This document shows positions 1 to 6,575 of a stretch of 7,209 nucleotides of DNA, one piece after another. The stretch is from Acidimicrobiia bacterium (lineage in GTDB: Bacteria; Actinomycetota; Acidimicrobiia; Spongiisociales; UBA5794). The stretch's first letter is position 1, and the number at the start of each line of letters is the position of its first letter. The stretch spans positions 1 to 7,209 of the forward strand of contig JAUVNV010000131.1 in assembly GCA_030599515.1 (NCBI GenBank), written 5' to 3'. Made by a program: the position numbers and the translations under genes. Under the pieces are notes generated by a model. The model was not told the DNA's origin and ran no database searches. It saw nothing but the letters and a program-made list of their open reading frames with translations.

Positions 1-1572
1 ATGCGTCGGCGTCCTGTTCGCGAGGTACTCGATCCTCATAGCGGACGCCCCCTTCGAGTGTCGCTCTCCCTCAACGGACGCGATGTCGCCATCGGTGCGT
101 GGAGGATCGACGTGGGGCGAGTGCCCTTGATCTTGCTCGACACGAATCTCCCCGAGAACGATCCCGCCGATCGTTCGATCACCCACATCCTGTACGTGCG
201 AGGCCGGGAGGCCCGTTTTGCCCAGGAGTCCGTGCTGGGAATCGGCGGAGCCAGAGTCTTGCGTGCGCTCGAAATCGAGCCGTCGATGTGGCACGTCAAC
301 GAGGGCCATGCGGCGTTGAGTCTCCTGGAGCGTCTGTCTTGGGAGATCGACGCCGGACAGGATCTGGAGACGGCGAAACGATCAGTCGCCGATCGAACGT
401 TGTTCACCCTCCACACGCCGGTCCCGGCAGGGAATGAGACCTTCGACCCGGCGATCGCCGCCGCCGCGCTCGACGGCACGATCGAAGGAGTCGACATCGA
501 GATCCAGCGAGATCTCGCCAGGAGCGGATCCAATGATGGCACGGTGTTCGACATGGGAGCATTGGCCATCCGCCTGTCCGACCGCACGAACGGCGTCTCG
601 GCCAGGCATGCGGATATCGTGACACGCGATTGGGGAGCACTCATCGGAGGCCCGGCGTTCGCCGTCACCAATGGTGTTCATCCGTCGACGTGGCTCGGCC
701 GCCCCATGTGCCGTCTCCTCGAAACCGCCATCGGTCGAGATTGGGCCAACCTCGTTCAACAGCCGGAAAACTGGGGAGCGATTCGGGACATCGACGATGG
801 TCAGATCTGGCGCGCCCATGAATCCCAGCGCGAGTTGATGACGCGCCGCCTCCGGACCCGCCTTCGCGAGGAGTACGCCCGGCACGGTGTCGGATCTCGC
901 CGGCTGCGGTGGCTCGATGATCAGCTGCCCGCCAATCGCCTCACCATCGGTTTCGCCCGCCGGTTCGCCACCTACAAGCGGGCGGGAATGCTCTTCACCG
1001 ACCCGGACCGTCTCGAAGCGATCCTCAAGAACGACGACCATCCGGTTCAGCTGGTCTTCGCCGGGAAGGCCCACCCCGCCGACCGGGATGGCCAGGCACT
1101 CATAAAGCGAGTCTTCGAGATGTCGCGGGATCCGCGATACGAGGGGCACCTGTTCTTCATCGAGGACTATGACCTTCGTCTCGCTCGAACCCTGGTCACC
1201 GGATCCGACGTGTGGCTCAACATGCCCGTCCCGCCTCGCGAAGCGAGCGGCACATCCGGCATGAAATCGGCGGCGAACGGTGGCTTGAACCTCAGCGTTC
1301 TCGACGGATGGTGGGCCGAGGGCTTCGACGGAACCAACGGCTGGGGATTCGGCGAGCACTTCTCCTCCGACGAGGCGGACGCGGACACTCTGTACCGATT
1401 GCTCGAGTCCGAGGTTGTGCCGATGTTCTACGATCGGGACGACGCAGGTCTGCCCCGGGCGTGGATCGCGATGATGAAGTCGGCCATGATCACCGGTCTC
1501 TCGGAGTTCTCAACCCACCGCATGCTGAAGGACTACACCGAAAAGGCGTATCTGCCCCTGGGGCGCTCGTAG
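1..1572 (+). CDS. glgP: Alpha-glucan (glycogen) phosphorylase, GT35 short form, 5'-truncated by the window edge
   Basis: This cytoplasmic PLP enzyme releases glucose-1-phosphate from the non-reducing ends of glycogen or maltodextrin. Visible motifs, numbered from the first codon in the window, are VGRVPL (38-43), NEGH (100-103), HTPVPAG (138-144), TNGVH (223-227), the phosphate-binding FARRFATYKR (318-327), and the PLP site EASGTSGMK with Lys422, followed by NGGLNLSVLDGWW. The C-terminus (RMLKDYTEKAYLP) aligns well with remembered mycobacterial GlgP, about 860 residues long. By that comparison roughly 190 N-terminal residues, with the YSGGLG glucan/PLP region, lie left of the window. The ATG at base 1 is therefore almost certainly an internal Met. 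One oddity is that the usual NNPxRPxE before the PLP motif reads NMPVPPRE. It is convergent with alaC, 110 bases away. Family assignment is firm; substrate preference (glycogen or shorter glucans) cannot be read. Confidence 0.93.
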   Translation: MRRRPVREVLDPHSGRPLRVSLSLNGRDVAIGAWRIDVGRVPLILLDTNLPENDPADRSITHILYVRGREARFAQESVLGIGGARVLRALEIEPSMWHVNEGHAALSLLERLSWEIDAGQDLETAKRSVADRTLFTLHTPVPAGNETFDPAIAAAALDGTIEGVDIEIQRDLARSGSNDGTVFDMGALAIRLSDRTNGVSARHADIVTRDWGALIGGPAFAVTNGVHPSTWLGRPMCRLLETAIGRDWANLVQQPENWGAIRDIDDGQIWRAHESQRELMTRRLRTRLREEYARHGVGSRRLRWLDDQLPANRLTIGFARRFATYKRAGMLFTDPDRLEAILKNDDHPVQLVFAGKAHPADRDGQALIKRVFEMSRDPRYEGHLFFIEDYDLRLARTLVTGSDVWLNMPVPPREASGTSGMKSAANGGLNLSVLDGWWAEGFDGTNGWGFGEHFSSDEADADTLYRLLESEVVPMFYDRDDAGLPRAWIAMMKSAMITGLSEFSTHRMLKDYTEKAYLPLGRS

Positions 1573-1589
1573 CGGTTCGGTGCCCAGGT

Positions 1590-1615
1590 GACCGGTGACA
1601 GGAAGGCCACCGATC
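1590..1615 (-). terminator. Hairpin in the glgP/alaC convergent spacer, candidate alaC terminator
   Basis: Arms 1590-1599 and 1606-1615 enclose a 6-base loop. Read on the minus strand the arms are GATCGGTGGC and GTCACCGGTC, which form ten pairs, two of them G-U wobbles. On the plus strand those two positions are A-C mismatches, so the fold is better for the alaC transcript, whose stop codon is about 70 bases upstream. There is no U-tract, so this is not a classical intrinsic terminator. The role is inferred from its place between two convergent 3' ends. Confidence 0.35.
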
Positions 1616-1630
1616 GTCGCGGGTCTGGCT

Positions 1631-1658
1631 GTGATCTGTGGTCCGTGGTCCGTCGTCT
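1631..1658. repeat. Four-unit degenerate heptamer tandem repeat
   Basis: Four back-to-back 7-base units start at 1631, 1638, 1645 and 1652. The two middle units are identical (GTGGTCC). The outer ones, GTGATCT and GTCGTCT, each differ from it at two positions. All begin with GT and all have T at position 5. The tract lies in the non-coding spacer between the convergent glgP and alaC genes. A similar 7-base phase recurs at 6326-6353 in the other convergent spacer. The function is unknown. Confidence 0.6.
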
Positions 1659-1682
1659 CAGCTCTCCGGCCTGTCGACTTCT

Positions 1683-2858
1683 CTACTCCGCCAGGTCCAA
1701 CGCGTTCCGGATGCCGCGTACGGCCTGTGCCGTGCGCTGATCGTTCTCAACGAGAGCGAACCGGACGTGACCGTCGCCGGAAGGACCGAAGCCGATTCCG
1801 GGGCTCACAGCGACCTTCGCCTCGTCGAGGAGATACAGAGCAAAGCTCAGCGAATCCATGTGGCGGTACGGCTCGGGGATCCGGGCCCACACGAACATTG
1901 TGCCTTTCGGCTTCTCGATCTCCCACCCGAGCCGAGACAGCCCGTCGATGAGGATGTCCCGCCGCCGTTCGTAGATGTCGACGACCTCCGAGACATAGTC
2001 GTCGCACTCGTTGAGCGCGATGATCGATGCAATCTGAATGGGTTGGAAGGTCCCGTAGTCGAGGTAGGACTTCAGCTGGCCCAACGCTCCCACCATCTCC
2101 TGGTTCCCGACGACGAAACCGACTCGCCAGCCGGCCATCGAATGGCTCTTCGATAGCGTGTACAGCTCGACACCGACATCCTTGGCCCCCGGGACCTGGA
2201 GCAGACTCGGCGGAACGTACCCGTCGTATGTGATGTCGGCGTACGCGAAGTCGTGCACGAGCATCGTGTCGTTCTCCTTGGCGAAGGCCACAAGGCGTTC
2301 GAAGAAGTCGATGCCGACCGTCGCGGTCGTCGGATTGTGAGGGAACGAGGTCACGATCACACGCGGTCGTGGCCACGTGTTGTGGTACGCCTCGGTGAGC
2401 CGCTCGAAGAAGTCGACTCCGGTCGAGAGGTGAACCCTCTGCACGTCCGCTCCGGAGAGCACTGCCGCATAGATGTGGATCGGATATGACGGCTCGGGGA
2501 CGAGTGCCACGTCACCCGGCTGGACGAGTGCCCACATGAGATGAGAGAGACCCTCCTTCGCCCCGATCGTGTTGATGATCTCGGTCTCCGGGTCGAGTTC
2601 GATGCCGTAGCGACGCCGGTAGCGGTCGGCAACCGCCTTGCGGAGATTCGGGATGCCGCGAGACGCCGAATAGCGGTGATTCTTCTCGCTCTGTGCGGCC
2701 TCGATGAGCTTGTCGACAACGACCGGCGGTGAGGGAATATCCGGGTTCCCGAAGCCAAGGTCGATGATGTCGATGCCGCTGCGGCGTGCATCGAGCACCT
2801 TCTTCGTCACCTTCGCGAAGACGTACGGCGGCAGATTGTCGATTCGTCGGAAGTCCAT
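1683..2858 (-). CDS. alaC: PLP-dependent alanine transaminase, AlaC type (class I/II aminotransferase)
   Basis: This protein probably makes alanine from pyruvate, with glutamate as amino donor, in the cytoplasm. The 391 residues resemble E. coli AlaC from end to end as I remember it: [10 protein letters not shown] at the start, SRGIP (66-70), GAKEGL (99-104), EPSYPIHIY (122-130), NPT (175-177), the AYADI segment with Asp203 and Tyr206, [15 protein letters not shown] with PLP lysine Lys237, [18 protein letters not shown], and HVRFAL with carboxylate-binding Arg366. AlaC belongs to the same fold subgroup as LL-diaminopimelate aminotransferases and some methionine or aspartate aminotransferases, so substrate remains an inference. 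The ATG at 2858 matches the family N-terminus directly. No Shine-Dalgarno is visible, and a small GC hairpin lies just upstream. It follows the DUF1232 gene by 55 bases on the same strand and is probably the last gene of that operon. Confidence 0.9.
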   Translation of the reverse strand: MDFRRIDNLPPYVFAKVTKKVLDARRSGIDIIDLGFGNPDIPSPPVVVDKLIEAAQSEKNHRYSASRGIPNLRKAVADRYRRRYGIELDPETEIINTIGAKEGLSHLMWALVQPGDVALVPEPSYPIHIYAAVLSGADVQRVHLSTGVDFFERLTEAYHNTWPRPRVIVTSFPHNPTTATVGIDFFERLVAFAKENDTMLVHDFAYADITYDGYVPPSLLQVPGAKDVGVELYTLSKSHSMAGWRVGFVVGNQEMVGALGQLKSYLDYGTFQPIQIASIIALNECDDYVSEVVDIYERRRDILIDGLSRLGWEIEKPKGTMFVWARIPEPYRHMDSLSFALYLLDEAKVAVSPGIGFGPSGDGHVRFALVENDQRTAQAVRGIRNALDLAE

Positions 2859-2859
2859 T

Positions 2860-2877
2860 CGGGGAGCGTAGGCCCCG
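2860..2877 (-). promoter_or_regulatory. Short GC hairpin immediately upstream of the alaC start
   Basis: On the minus strand, CGGGG and CCCCG flank an 8-base loop and end one base before the ATG at 2858. The five-pair stem covers the place where a ribosome binding site would be, and no purine-rich Shine-Dalgarno is seen in the 55-base gap. It may simply be a chance product of high GC. Any effect on translation is conjecture. Confidence 0.2.
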
Positions 2878-2913
2878 CGCCGGCGGTCCGGAAGGATCAG
2901 TCCCGCGAGCTAC

Positions 2914-3312
2914 TCAGCCGGGAAGCAGCCTGCGGAGTGGACCCGGGACGATCTCGGCGCCCCATTCCGTCGCCGCGAGCACGAGGTCGAGCGAATCCGC
3001 CGAGCCGTCCCAGTGCTCTTCGACGACGTCGCGGCCCGCTCCGTCGATGAGGTGATTCAGGGCGATGGCCACGACGATCAGGTCATCGAGTTGGCCGATC
3101 CCTACGATGAAGTCGGGGATCAGGTCGATCGGTGAGACGACGTAGATCATCGCTGCGACGGCGAACGTCTTTCGCTTCACCGAAACCCGCGGATCGCGAG
3201 CGATCCGTCCGAGCAGCTTGACGATGTTGGGGATCATGAGGATCGCTTCGCGGGCGATCGCACGGGCATCGCGCTTGGGGATCGGGCTCGTGTCGAGTCG
3301 GGACATGCTCAC
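2914..3312 (-). CDS. DUF1232 (YkvA-like) small membrane protein
   Basis: This is a DUF1232 family protein of 132 residues with no established biochemical function. The family core is clear: the SPIDLIPDF motif (60-68) followed by GIGQLDDLIVVAIALNHLI (71-89). The flanking hydrophobic stretches, about 53-60 and 78-88, suggest a small membrane-associated protein. An amphipathic basic segment lies at 14-48 and a less conserved tail at 90-132. Translation most simply starts at GTG 3312, whose GTGA overlaps the stop codon of the kinase gene. An ATG two codons later (3306) is equally possible. No Shine-Dalgarno is visible, which fits translational coupling to the upstream kinase. It lies between the kinase and alaC on the same strand. 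Family membership is strong; the link of its role to sugar or alanine metabolism is only positional. Confidence 0.87.
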   Translation of the reverse strand: MSMSRLDTSPIPKRDARAIAREAILMIPNIVKLLGRIARDPRVSVKRKTFAVAAMIYVVSPIDLIPDFIVGIGQLDDLIVVAIALNHLIDGAGRDVVEEHWDGSADSLDLVLAATEWGAEIVPGPLRRLLPG

Positions 3313-4226
3313 GAGCGTATCGACGACGCGAGATAAGCGGCACCGATCGCTCCGGCGCGCGAACCGGCGCCGGCCACCAGGATCGGAGGAAGCAAGCGAT
3401 GATTACCCCCGTGGAGGGCTTCGGCGGCGGCCCTCCTTGCCGGCCCGAGCAGCGATTCCCCCACCGAGCCGAGTCCACCCCCGACGACGATGAGTTCCGG
3501 GTCGAAGACCGCGATCAGATTGGCCAGACCACGTCCGAGTTCTGTTCCGACCTGGGCGACAATGCCGCGCGCGACTTCGTCACCGCTGTCTGCTGCAGCG
3601 GTGACGTCTTCACCGGTGATCGGTCTCGATCCGAACCTGTCGGCGAGGGAGCCCTCCGGATTGAGGCTCACGATCTCGCGTGCCAGCCGGACCAGAGCCG
3701 GACCGGAGGCAACGGTCTCCCAGCACCCCCGTTTCCCACAGTCACAGAGGAGGCCCGCCGGGTCGTGCCGGATGTGGCCCCACTCCCCGGCGAACGACTC
3801 GCCGCGGTACACGGATCCGTCGATCACGATCGCCCCACCTATGCCGGTTCCGAGGGTGACCAACAGGAAATCGTCGAAACCTCGAGCGGCACCGGCCACA
3901 CGCTCACCGAACGCGGCGACGTTCGCGTCGTTGTCGACGGCAACCGGGACTCCAAGGTCCTCCTCGAGGAGGACCTTGATCGGAATATCGGTGCCCTGAA
4001 CGTGGGGTCCCCAGGCCAAGACACCCTCCGGCCACCGGACCAGTCCGGCGAGGCCAACGCCGACGGCTTCCACGTCGTCGGCCCACACACCCCGAGCGGC
4101 GGCGAGAGCGATGTCGACCAGCGGGTCCCCCCGTGTCGCCGTGTGTCGCTCGTCGGCTACAACGCCGTCGTCGAGGCGCACGGCAAGGGCTTTCGTCCCT
4201 CCGATGTCGATCCCGATGGTGCTCAT
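3309..4226 (-). CDS. ROK-family sugar kinase, probable ATP-dependent glucokinase
   Basis: This kinase probably phosphorylates glucose to glucose-6-phosphate in the cytoplasm. The 305-residue protein shows DIGGTK (7-12, phosphate binding), DNDAN (98-102) with the expected catalytic base Asp100, GTGIGG (126-131), and the ROK zinc site made by His151 and Cys161, Cys163 and Cys168. This spacing matches the zinc site I remember from the Streptomyces griseus glucokinase. Glu148, His151 and Glu170 sit where sugar-contacting residues lie. GGGLGSVGE and a Gly-rich C-terminus complete the fold. There is no N-terminal helix-turn-helix, so this is a kinase and not a ROK repressor. The start at ATG 4226 places DIGGTK at the normal distance. 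The reading frame stays open upstream to 4442, but that part is antisense to the lipoprotein gene. It is probably the first gene of an operon with DUF1232 and alaC. Another hexose or N-acyl sugar could be the substrate. Confidence 0.9.
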   Translation of the reverse strand: MSTIGIDIGGTKALAVRLDDGVVADERHTATRGDPLVDIALAAARGVWADDVEAVGVGLAGLVRWPEGVLAWGPHVQGTDIPIKVLLEEDLGVPVAVDNDANVAAFGERVAGAARGFDDFLLVTLGTGIGGAIVIDGSVYRGESFAGEWGHIRHDPAGLLCDCGKRGCWETVASGPALVRLAREIVSLNPEGSLADRFGSRPITGEDVTAAADSGDEVARGIVAQVGTELGRGLANLIAVFDPELIVVGGGLGSVGESLLGPARRAAAEALHGGNHRLLPPILVAGAGSRAGAIGAAYLASSIRS

Positions 4227-4313
4227 CGGCGGGCAGAGTATCAGGGGCTGCGGGGCCGGGAACCGTATGCGGGTCGATGAGCGTCTGACCACTAATCGAG
4301 CATGGAGGCTCCG
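4227..4313. promoter_or_regulatory. Divergent intergenic region between the kinase operon and the lipoprotein gene
   Basis: These 87 bases separate two outward-facing start codons and so should hold promoters for both. On the minus strand a -10-like GATACT (4237-4242) ends 10 bases before the kinase ATG. That distance fits leaderless transcription, which is common in Actinomycetota, and there is no Shine-Dalgarno before this ATG. On the plus strand the best -10-like hexamer is ACTAAT (4291-4296), with no convincing -35. I see no clear operator palindrome. The region call is safer than either box. Confidence 0.45.
4304..4308 (+). promoter_or_regulatory. Ribosome binding site that decides the lipoprotein start
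   Basis: A perfect GGAGG lies five bases upstream of the ATG at 4314. An in-frame ATG at 4302 overlaps this GGAGG and would add only four residues (MEAP) ahead of the signal peptide. The site therefore favours 4314 as the true start. Confidence 0.8.
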
Positions 4314-6308
4314 ATGAGACGAATCGTCACAACCGCTGCAGCAACAGCATTGATGCTGTCCGCATGCACTCTTGCCGCAGGCTCCGCAGAGCCGGTGAAC
4401 ACGTTGGAGGTGACGACCACGACGGTTGTCGAGATCGCTCATCCGTTCGCGTCTCGAGCACTGATGCCGTTCGATGCATGCGACGATCTACTCGACTGGA
4501 CGATCGAGCACGCACTCGAACGCGTCGGACCGTACGGTCTCGATGGCTACGGTGCCTACCCGGTGTACGCCGAGTTCTCCGAGGCCGCCGGAGAGCTGGA
4601 TTCTGCGGGAGGACGGGCCTCCGCTCCACAGTCGACGAACACGGAGGTCGCAAAGGACGGTGTCATCGGCACGAACCTCCAGGAAGTCGGAGTCGACGAG
4701 CCGGACCTCGTGAAGACGGACGGTCGGCGCATCGTCGTGGTGAGCGGGAGCACCCTCTACGTCCTCACCATCGACGGCGACCGCGTGACGCTCGAAGGCT
4801 CGATCGACCTCGGATTCTGGACCCAGGACCTCTTCCTCGACGGCGACCGCGTGATCGCCATCGCCGACGGCGGCTACGACATGATCCCATTCCGTGAAGA
4901 GGTCATCGGCAGCGACGGCCTCAGCCGTCCCGTCTACACGACGGTGCTGACGGTCGCAGAGATCGACGTCTCCGACCTCGAGGACCCCGAACTGACGAGA
5001 ACCCTCCGTATCGACGGGCGGTACGTGTCATCTCGCATGGTCGACGGTGCAGTGCGCCTCGTCGTCTCATCCGGCCCCACCGGGTTCGCATGGGCCTATC
5101 CCGAGGGCGGCGGCCTGCGCGCCGAGCGCGACGCCGAGAAGGAGAACCGTGAGATCATCGAGGACTCCCAGGTCGAGAACTGGCTGCCGTACTTCATCCT
5201 CACCGACCACGAAGGACGGGACGAGATCGTCGATGAGGGCACGCTGCTTGCCTGCGATCGCACACACCGACCGGACGAGTTCTCAGGTTTCACGACACTC
5301 TCACTCGTAACACTCCACACCGACGAGCTGGCCGTCGACGACTCGACGGGTGTGTTCGCCGATGGCGACATCGTGTACTCGTCGGGCGATGCGACCTATG
5401 TGGCCACTACTCGCTGGCAGGACCCGATCCTGTTCGAGCGTGGCGAGAGTCCTGAGGGCGTGCGGACGATGATCCATAAGTTCTCCCTCTCACCGACCGG
5501 CGCCGACTACGAGGCTTCCGGATCGGTGCCCGGTTACATGTTGAGTCAGTGGTCGATGTCGGAGTACGACGGCTATCTGCGCGTCGCGTCGACGGAGTCA
5601 CCCCAGTGGTGGGACGGCCCCGAGTCGGAATCGATGGTGACGGTGCTCGACACTGATGGCGATGATCTTCGCACGGTGGGGAGCGTCGACGGCCTCGGTC
5701 GCGGGGAGCGCATCTACTCGGTGCGGTTCTTCGCCGATCGCGGCTACGTGGTGACGTTCCGTCAGGTCGATCCGCTCTACGTCATCGACCTCTCCGACCC
5801 CGAGGATCCGACGCTCGAAGGGAAACTCAAGATCCCCGGCTACTCCGCCTACCTCCACCCGATCGGCGACGACCATCTCCTCGGTGTTGGACAGGACGCC
5901 GATCTCGACGGCCGCACGCTCGGCCTCCAGGCATCCCTCTTCGACGTGTCGGACGCCACCCGTCCGGACCGAACCGACCGCTTCACGATGAAGGATGCCC
6001 ACTCCGAGTTGGAGTGGGACCACCACGCTTTCCTGCATGATCCATCGTCGGGCCTGACCGTGTTCCCGTACCAACGCTGGGACGGCGACAAAGACGGTCC
6101 TCCGCCGACCGGGGCGCTGGTCTTGACGGTCACCGAAGACGGGATTCGCAAGGCCGGGATCGTCTCGCACGACGGCGAGGGATCAGAGTGGTGGATGCCA
6201 ATCCGTCGCACCCTCGTGATTGACGGGTATCTGGTCACGATCTCAGACGGCGGAGTGATGGTGTCGGATTCAGAAACCCTGAACACCCTCGATTGGACGA
6301 GTTTCTAG
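4314..6308 (+). CDS. Secreted lipoprotein with C-terminal beta-propeller (COG4880 / PF09826 type)
   Basis: This protein is probably exported, lipid-anchored and outside the membrane. Its function is unknown. The 664 residues begin with MRR and a short hydrophobic stretch ending in the lipobox LSAC (15-18), so Cys18 would be the lipidated residue of the mature N-terminus. A family hallmark, VGVDEPDLVKTDG (125-137), opens the folded part. Propeller-like repeats follow, with [I/F]D[VL]SD...P turns at about 217, 491 and 543, and the late conserved WDHHAF (568-573). I recognise this pattern as the secreted beta-propeller family distantly related to WD40 proteins. No catalytic residues can be named, and binding or surface display are the usual guesses. 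It is a single-gene unit, divergent from the kinase operon and followed by a hairpin. The start is set by GGAGG five bases upstream. Confidence 0.85.
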   Translation: MRRIVTTAAATALMLSACTLAAGSAEPVNTLEVTTTTVVEIAHPFASRALMPFDACDDLLDWTIEHALERVGPYGLDGYGAYPVYAEFSEAAGELDSAGGRASAPQSTNTEVAKDGVIGTNLQEVGVDEPDLVKTDGRRIVVVSGSTLYVLTIDGDRVTLEGSIDLGFWTQDLFLDGDRVIAIADGGYDMIPFREEVIGSDGLSRPVYTTVLTVAEIDVSDLEDPELTRTLRIDGRYVSSRMVDGAVRLVVSSGPTGFAWAYPEGGGLRAERDAEKENREIIEDSQVENWLPYFILTDHEGRDEIVDEGTLLACDRTHRPDEFSGFTTLSLVTLHTDELAVDDSTGVFADGDIVYSSGDATYVATTRWQDPILFERGESPEGVRTMIHKFSLSPTGADYEASGSVPGYMLSQWSMSEYDGYLRVASTESPQWWDGPESESMVTVLDTDGDDLRTVGSVDGLGRGERIYSVRFFADRGYVVTFRQVDPLYVIDLSDPEDPTLEGKLKIPGYSAYLHPIGDDHLLGVGQDADLDGRTLGLQASLFDVSDATRPDRTDRFTMKDAHSELEWDHHAFLHDPSSGLTVFPYQRWDGDKDGPPPTGALVLTVTEDGIRKAGIVSHDGEGSEWWMPIRRTLVIDGYLVTISDGGVMVSDSETLNTLDWTSF

Positions 6309-6325
6309 ACCGATTCCGCCGGCCG

Positions 6326-6353
6326 GTGCTGAGTAGTGAGTATTGGGTACCGG
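6326..6353. repeat. Second degenerate heptamer tract
   Basis: Four consecutive 7-base units begin at 6326, 6333, 6340 and 6347 and read GTGCTGA, GTAGTGA, GTATTGG and GTACCGG. All begin with GT and three of four have T at position 5. They are more diverged than the tract at 1631-1658 but have the same phase and the same setting, a spacer between convergent genes. The last three units also form the left arm and loop of the hairpin at 6333-6363. With so few units, chance remains possible. Confidence 0.4.
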
Positions 6354-6363
6354 TACTCACTAC
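6333..6363. terminator. Perfect 10-base inverted repeat between convergent genes, candidate bidirectional terminator
   Basis: The arms GTAGTGAGTA (6333-6342) and TACTCACTAC (6354-6363) are exact reverse complements around an 11-base centre. In the plus-strand RNA two G-U and two G-C pairs can extend the stem inward, leaving a 3-base loop. It begins 25 bases after the lipoprotein stop and lies 17 bases beyond the end of the small minus-strand gene, so it could serve both. No U-run follows on either strand, so a classical intrinsic mechanism is not assured. Confidence 0.55.
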
Positions 6364-6380
6364 GGTGAGCGCAGCGATCC

Positions 6381-6575
6381 CTACTCGATGGTGATCTTCG
6401 TCGGGCCGCTCGTGTCATCGTCGCCATCCGACTCTTCGCGCACGGCCGAGACGATCTCGTCGACGAACGCCGCGATCCCGCCGACGACCTCGTAGGTAGC
6501 CTTGGCCATGTGAACCCCGGCGCGACGGAGCCCATTCTGAATCGGACGCTGTTCCTTGAACCGATCCCACATCAT
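6381..6575 (-). CDS. Small hypothetical protein (64 aa) coupled to the ArsA-like ATPase gene
   Basis: I do not recognise this family. The 64 residues have three parts: a basic N-terminus with WDRFKEQR and an RR pair (1-18), a central segment of about 27 residues (21-47) that looks like one amphipathic helix with small and hydrophobic residues, and an acidic linker (EESDGDDD, 47-54) before a short tail ending KITIE. The ATG at 6575 forms an ATGA overlap with the stop of the upstream ATPase gene. A second ATG at 6572 is an alternative start. This overlap strongly suggests co-translation. The frame is open further upstream, but there it is antiphase to the well-conserved ATPase. The gene is real mainly on the grounds of the overlap and protein-like composition. 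It may be a partner or regulator of the ATPase, which is inference. Confidence 0.65.
   Translation of the reverse strand: MMWDRFKEQRPIQNGLRRAGVHMAKATYEVVGGIAAFVDEIVSAVREESDGDDDTSGPTKITIE

Noticed and set aside
1..3. ATG at the first base as the true start of the phosphorylase
   Set aside because: The protein would lack about 190 family residues, including the YSGGLG region, while alignment to the family is continuous from the first codons. The window edge explains the truncation better than a short gene.
382..1359. Long minus-strand open frame (325 codons) inside the phosphorylase gene
   Set aside because: It is antisense to a strongly conserved gene, its translation shows no recognisable family or motif, and long antisense frames are expected at this GC content.
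1573..1682. Classical intrinsic terminator with U-tract downstream of glgP
   Set aside because: No T-run follows any stem on either strand. Only the weak 1590-1615 hairpin is present, and it is listed with low confidence.
3399..4280. Plus-strand open frame (293 codons) opposite the kinase
   Set aside because: It is a shadow of the ROK kinase codons; its product is low-complexity, polar and shows no motif, whereas the kinase has a complete zinc and catalytic signature.
4302..4313. Upstream ATG at 4302 for the lipoprotein
   Set aside because: It lies on the GGAGG that serves the ATG at 4314, and it has no ribosome binding site of its own of comparable strength.
4227..4442. N-terminal extension of the kinase up to 4442
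   Set aside because: The added residues (Cys/Ser/Arg-rich) resemble no ROK protein, and this part is antisense to the signal peptide of the lipoprotein. The start at 4226 puts DIGGTK at the normal position.
5598..6170. Minus-strand open frame (190 codons) inside the lipoprotein gene
   Set aside because: It is antisense to the propeller repeats and the WDHHAF motif, and has no recognisable product.
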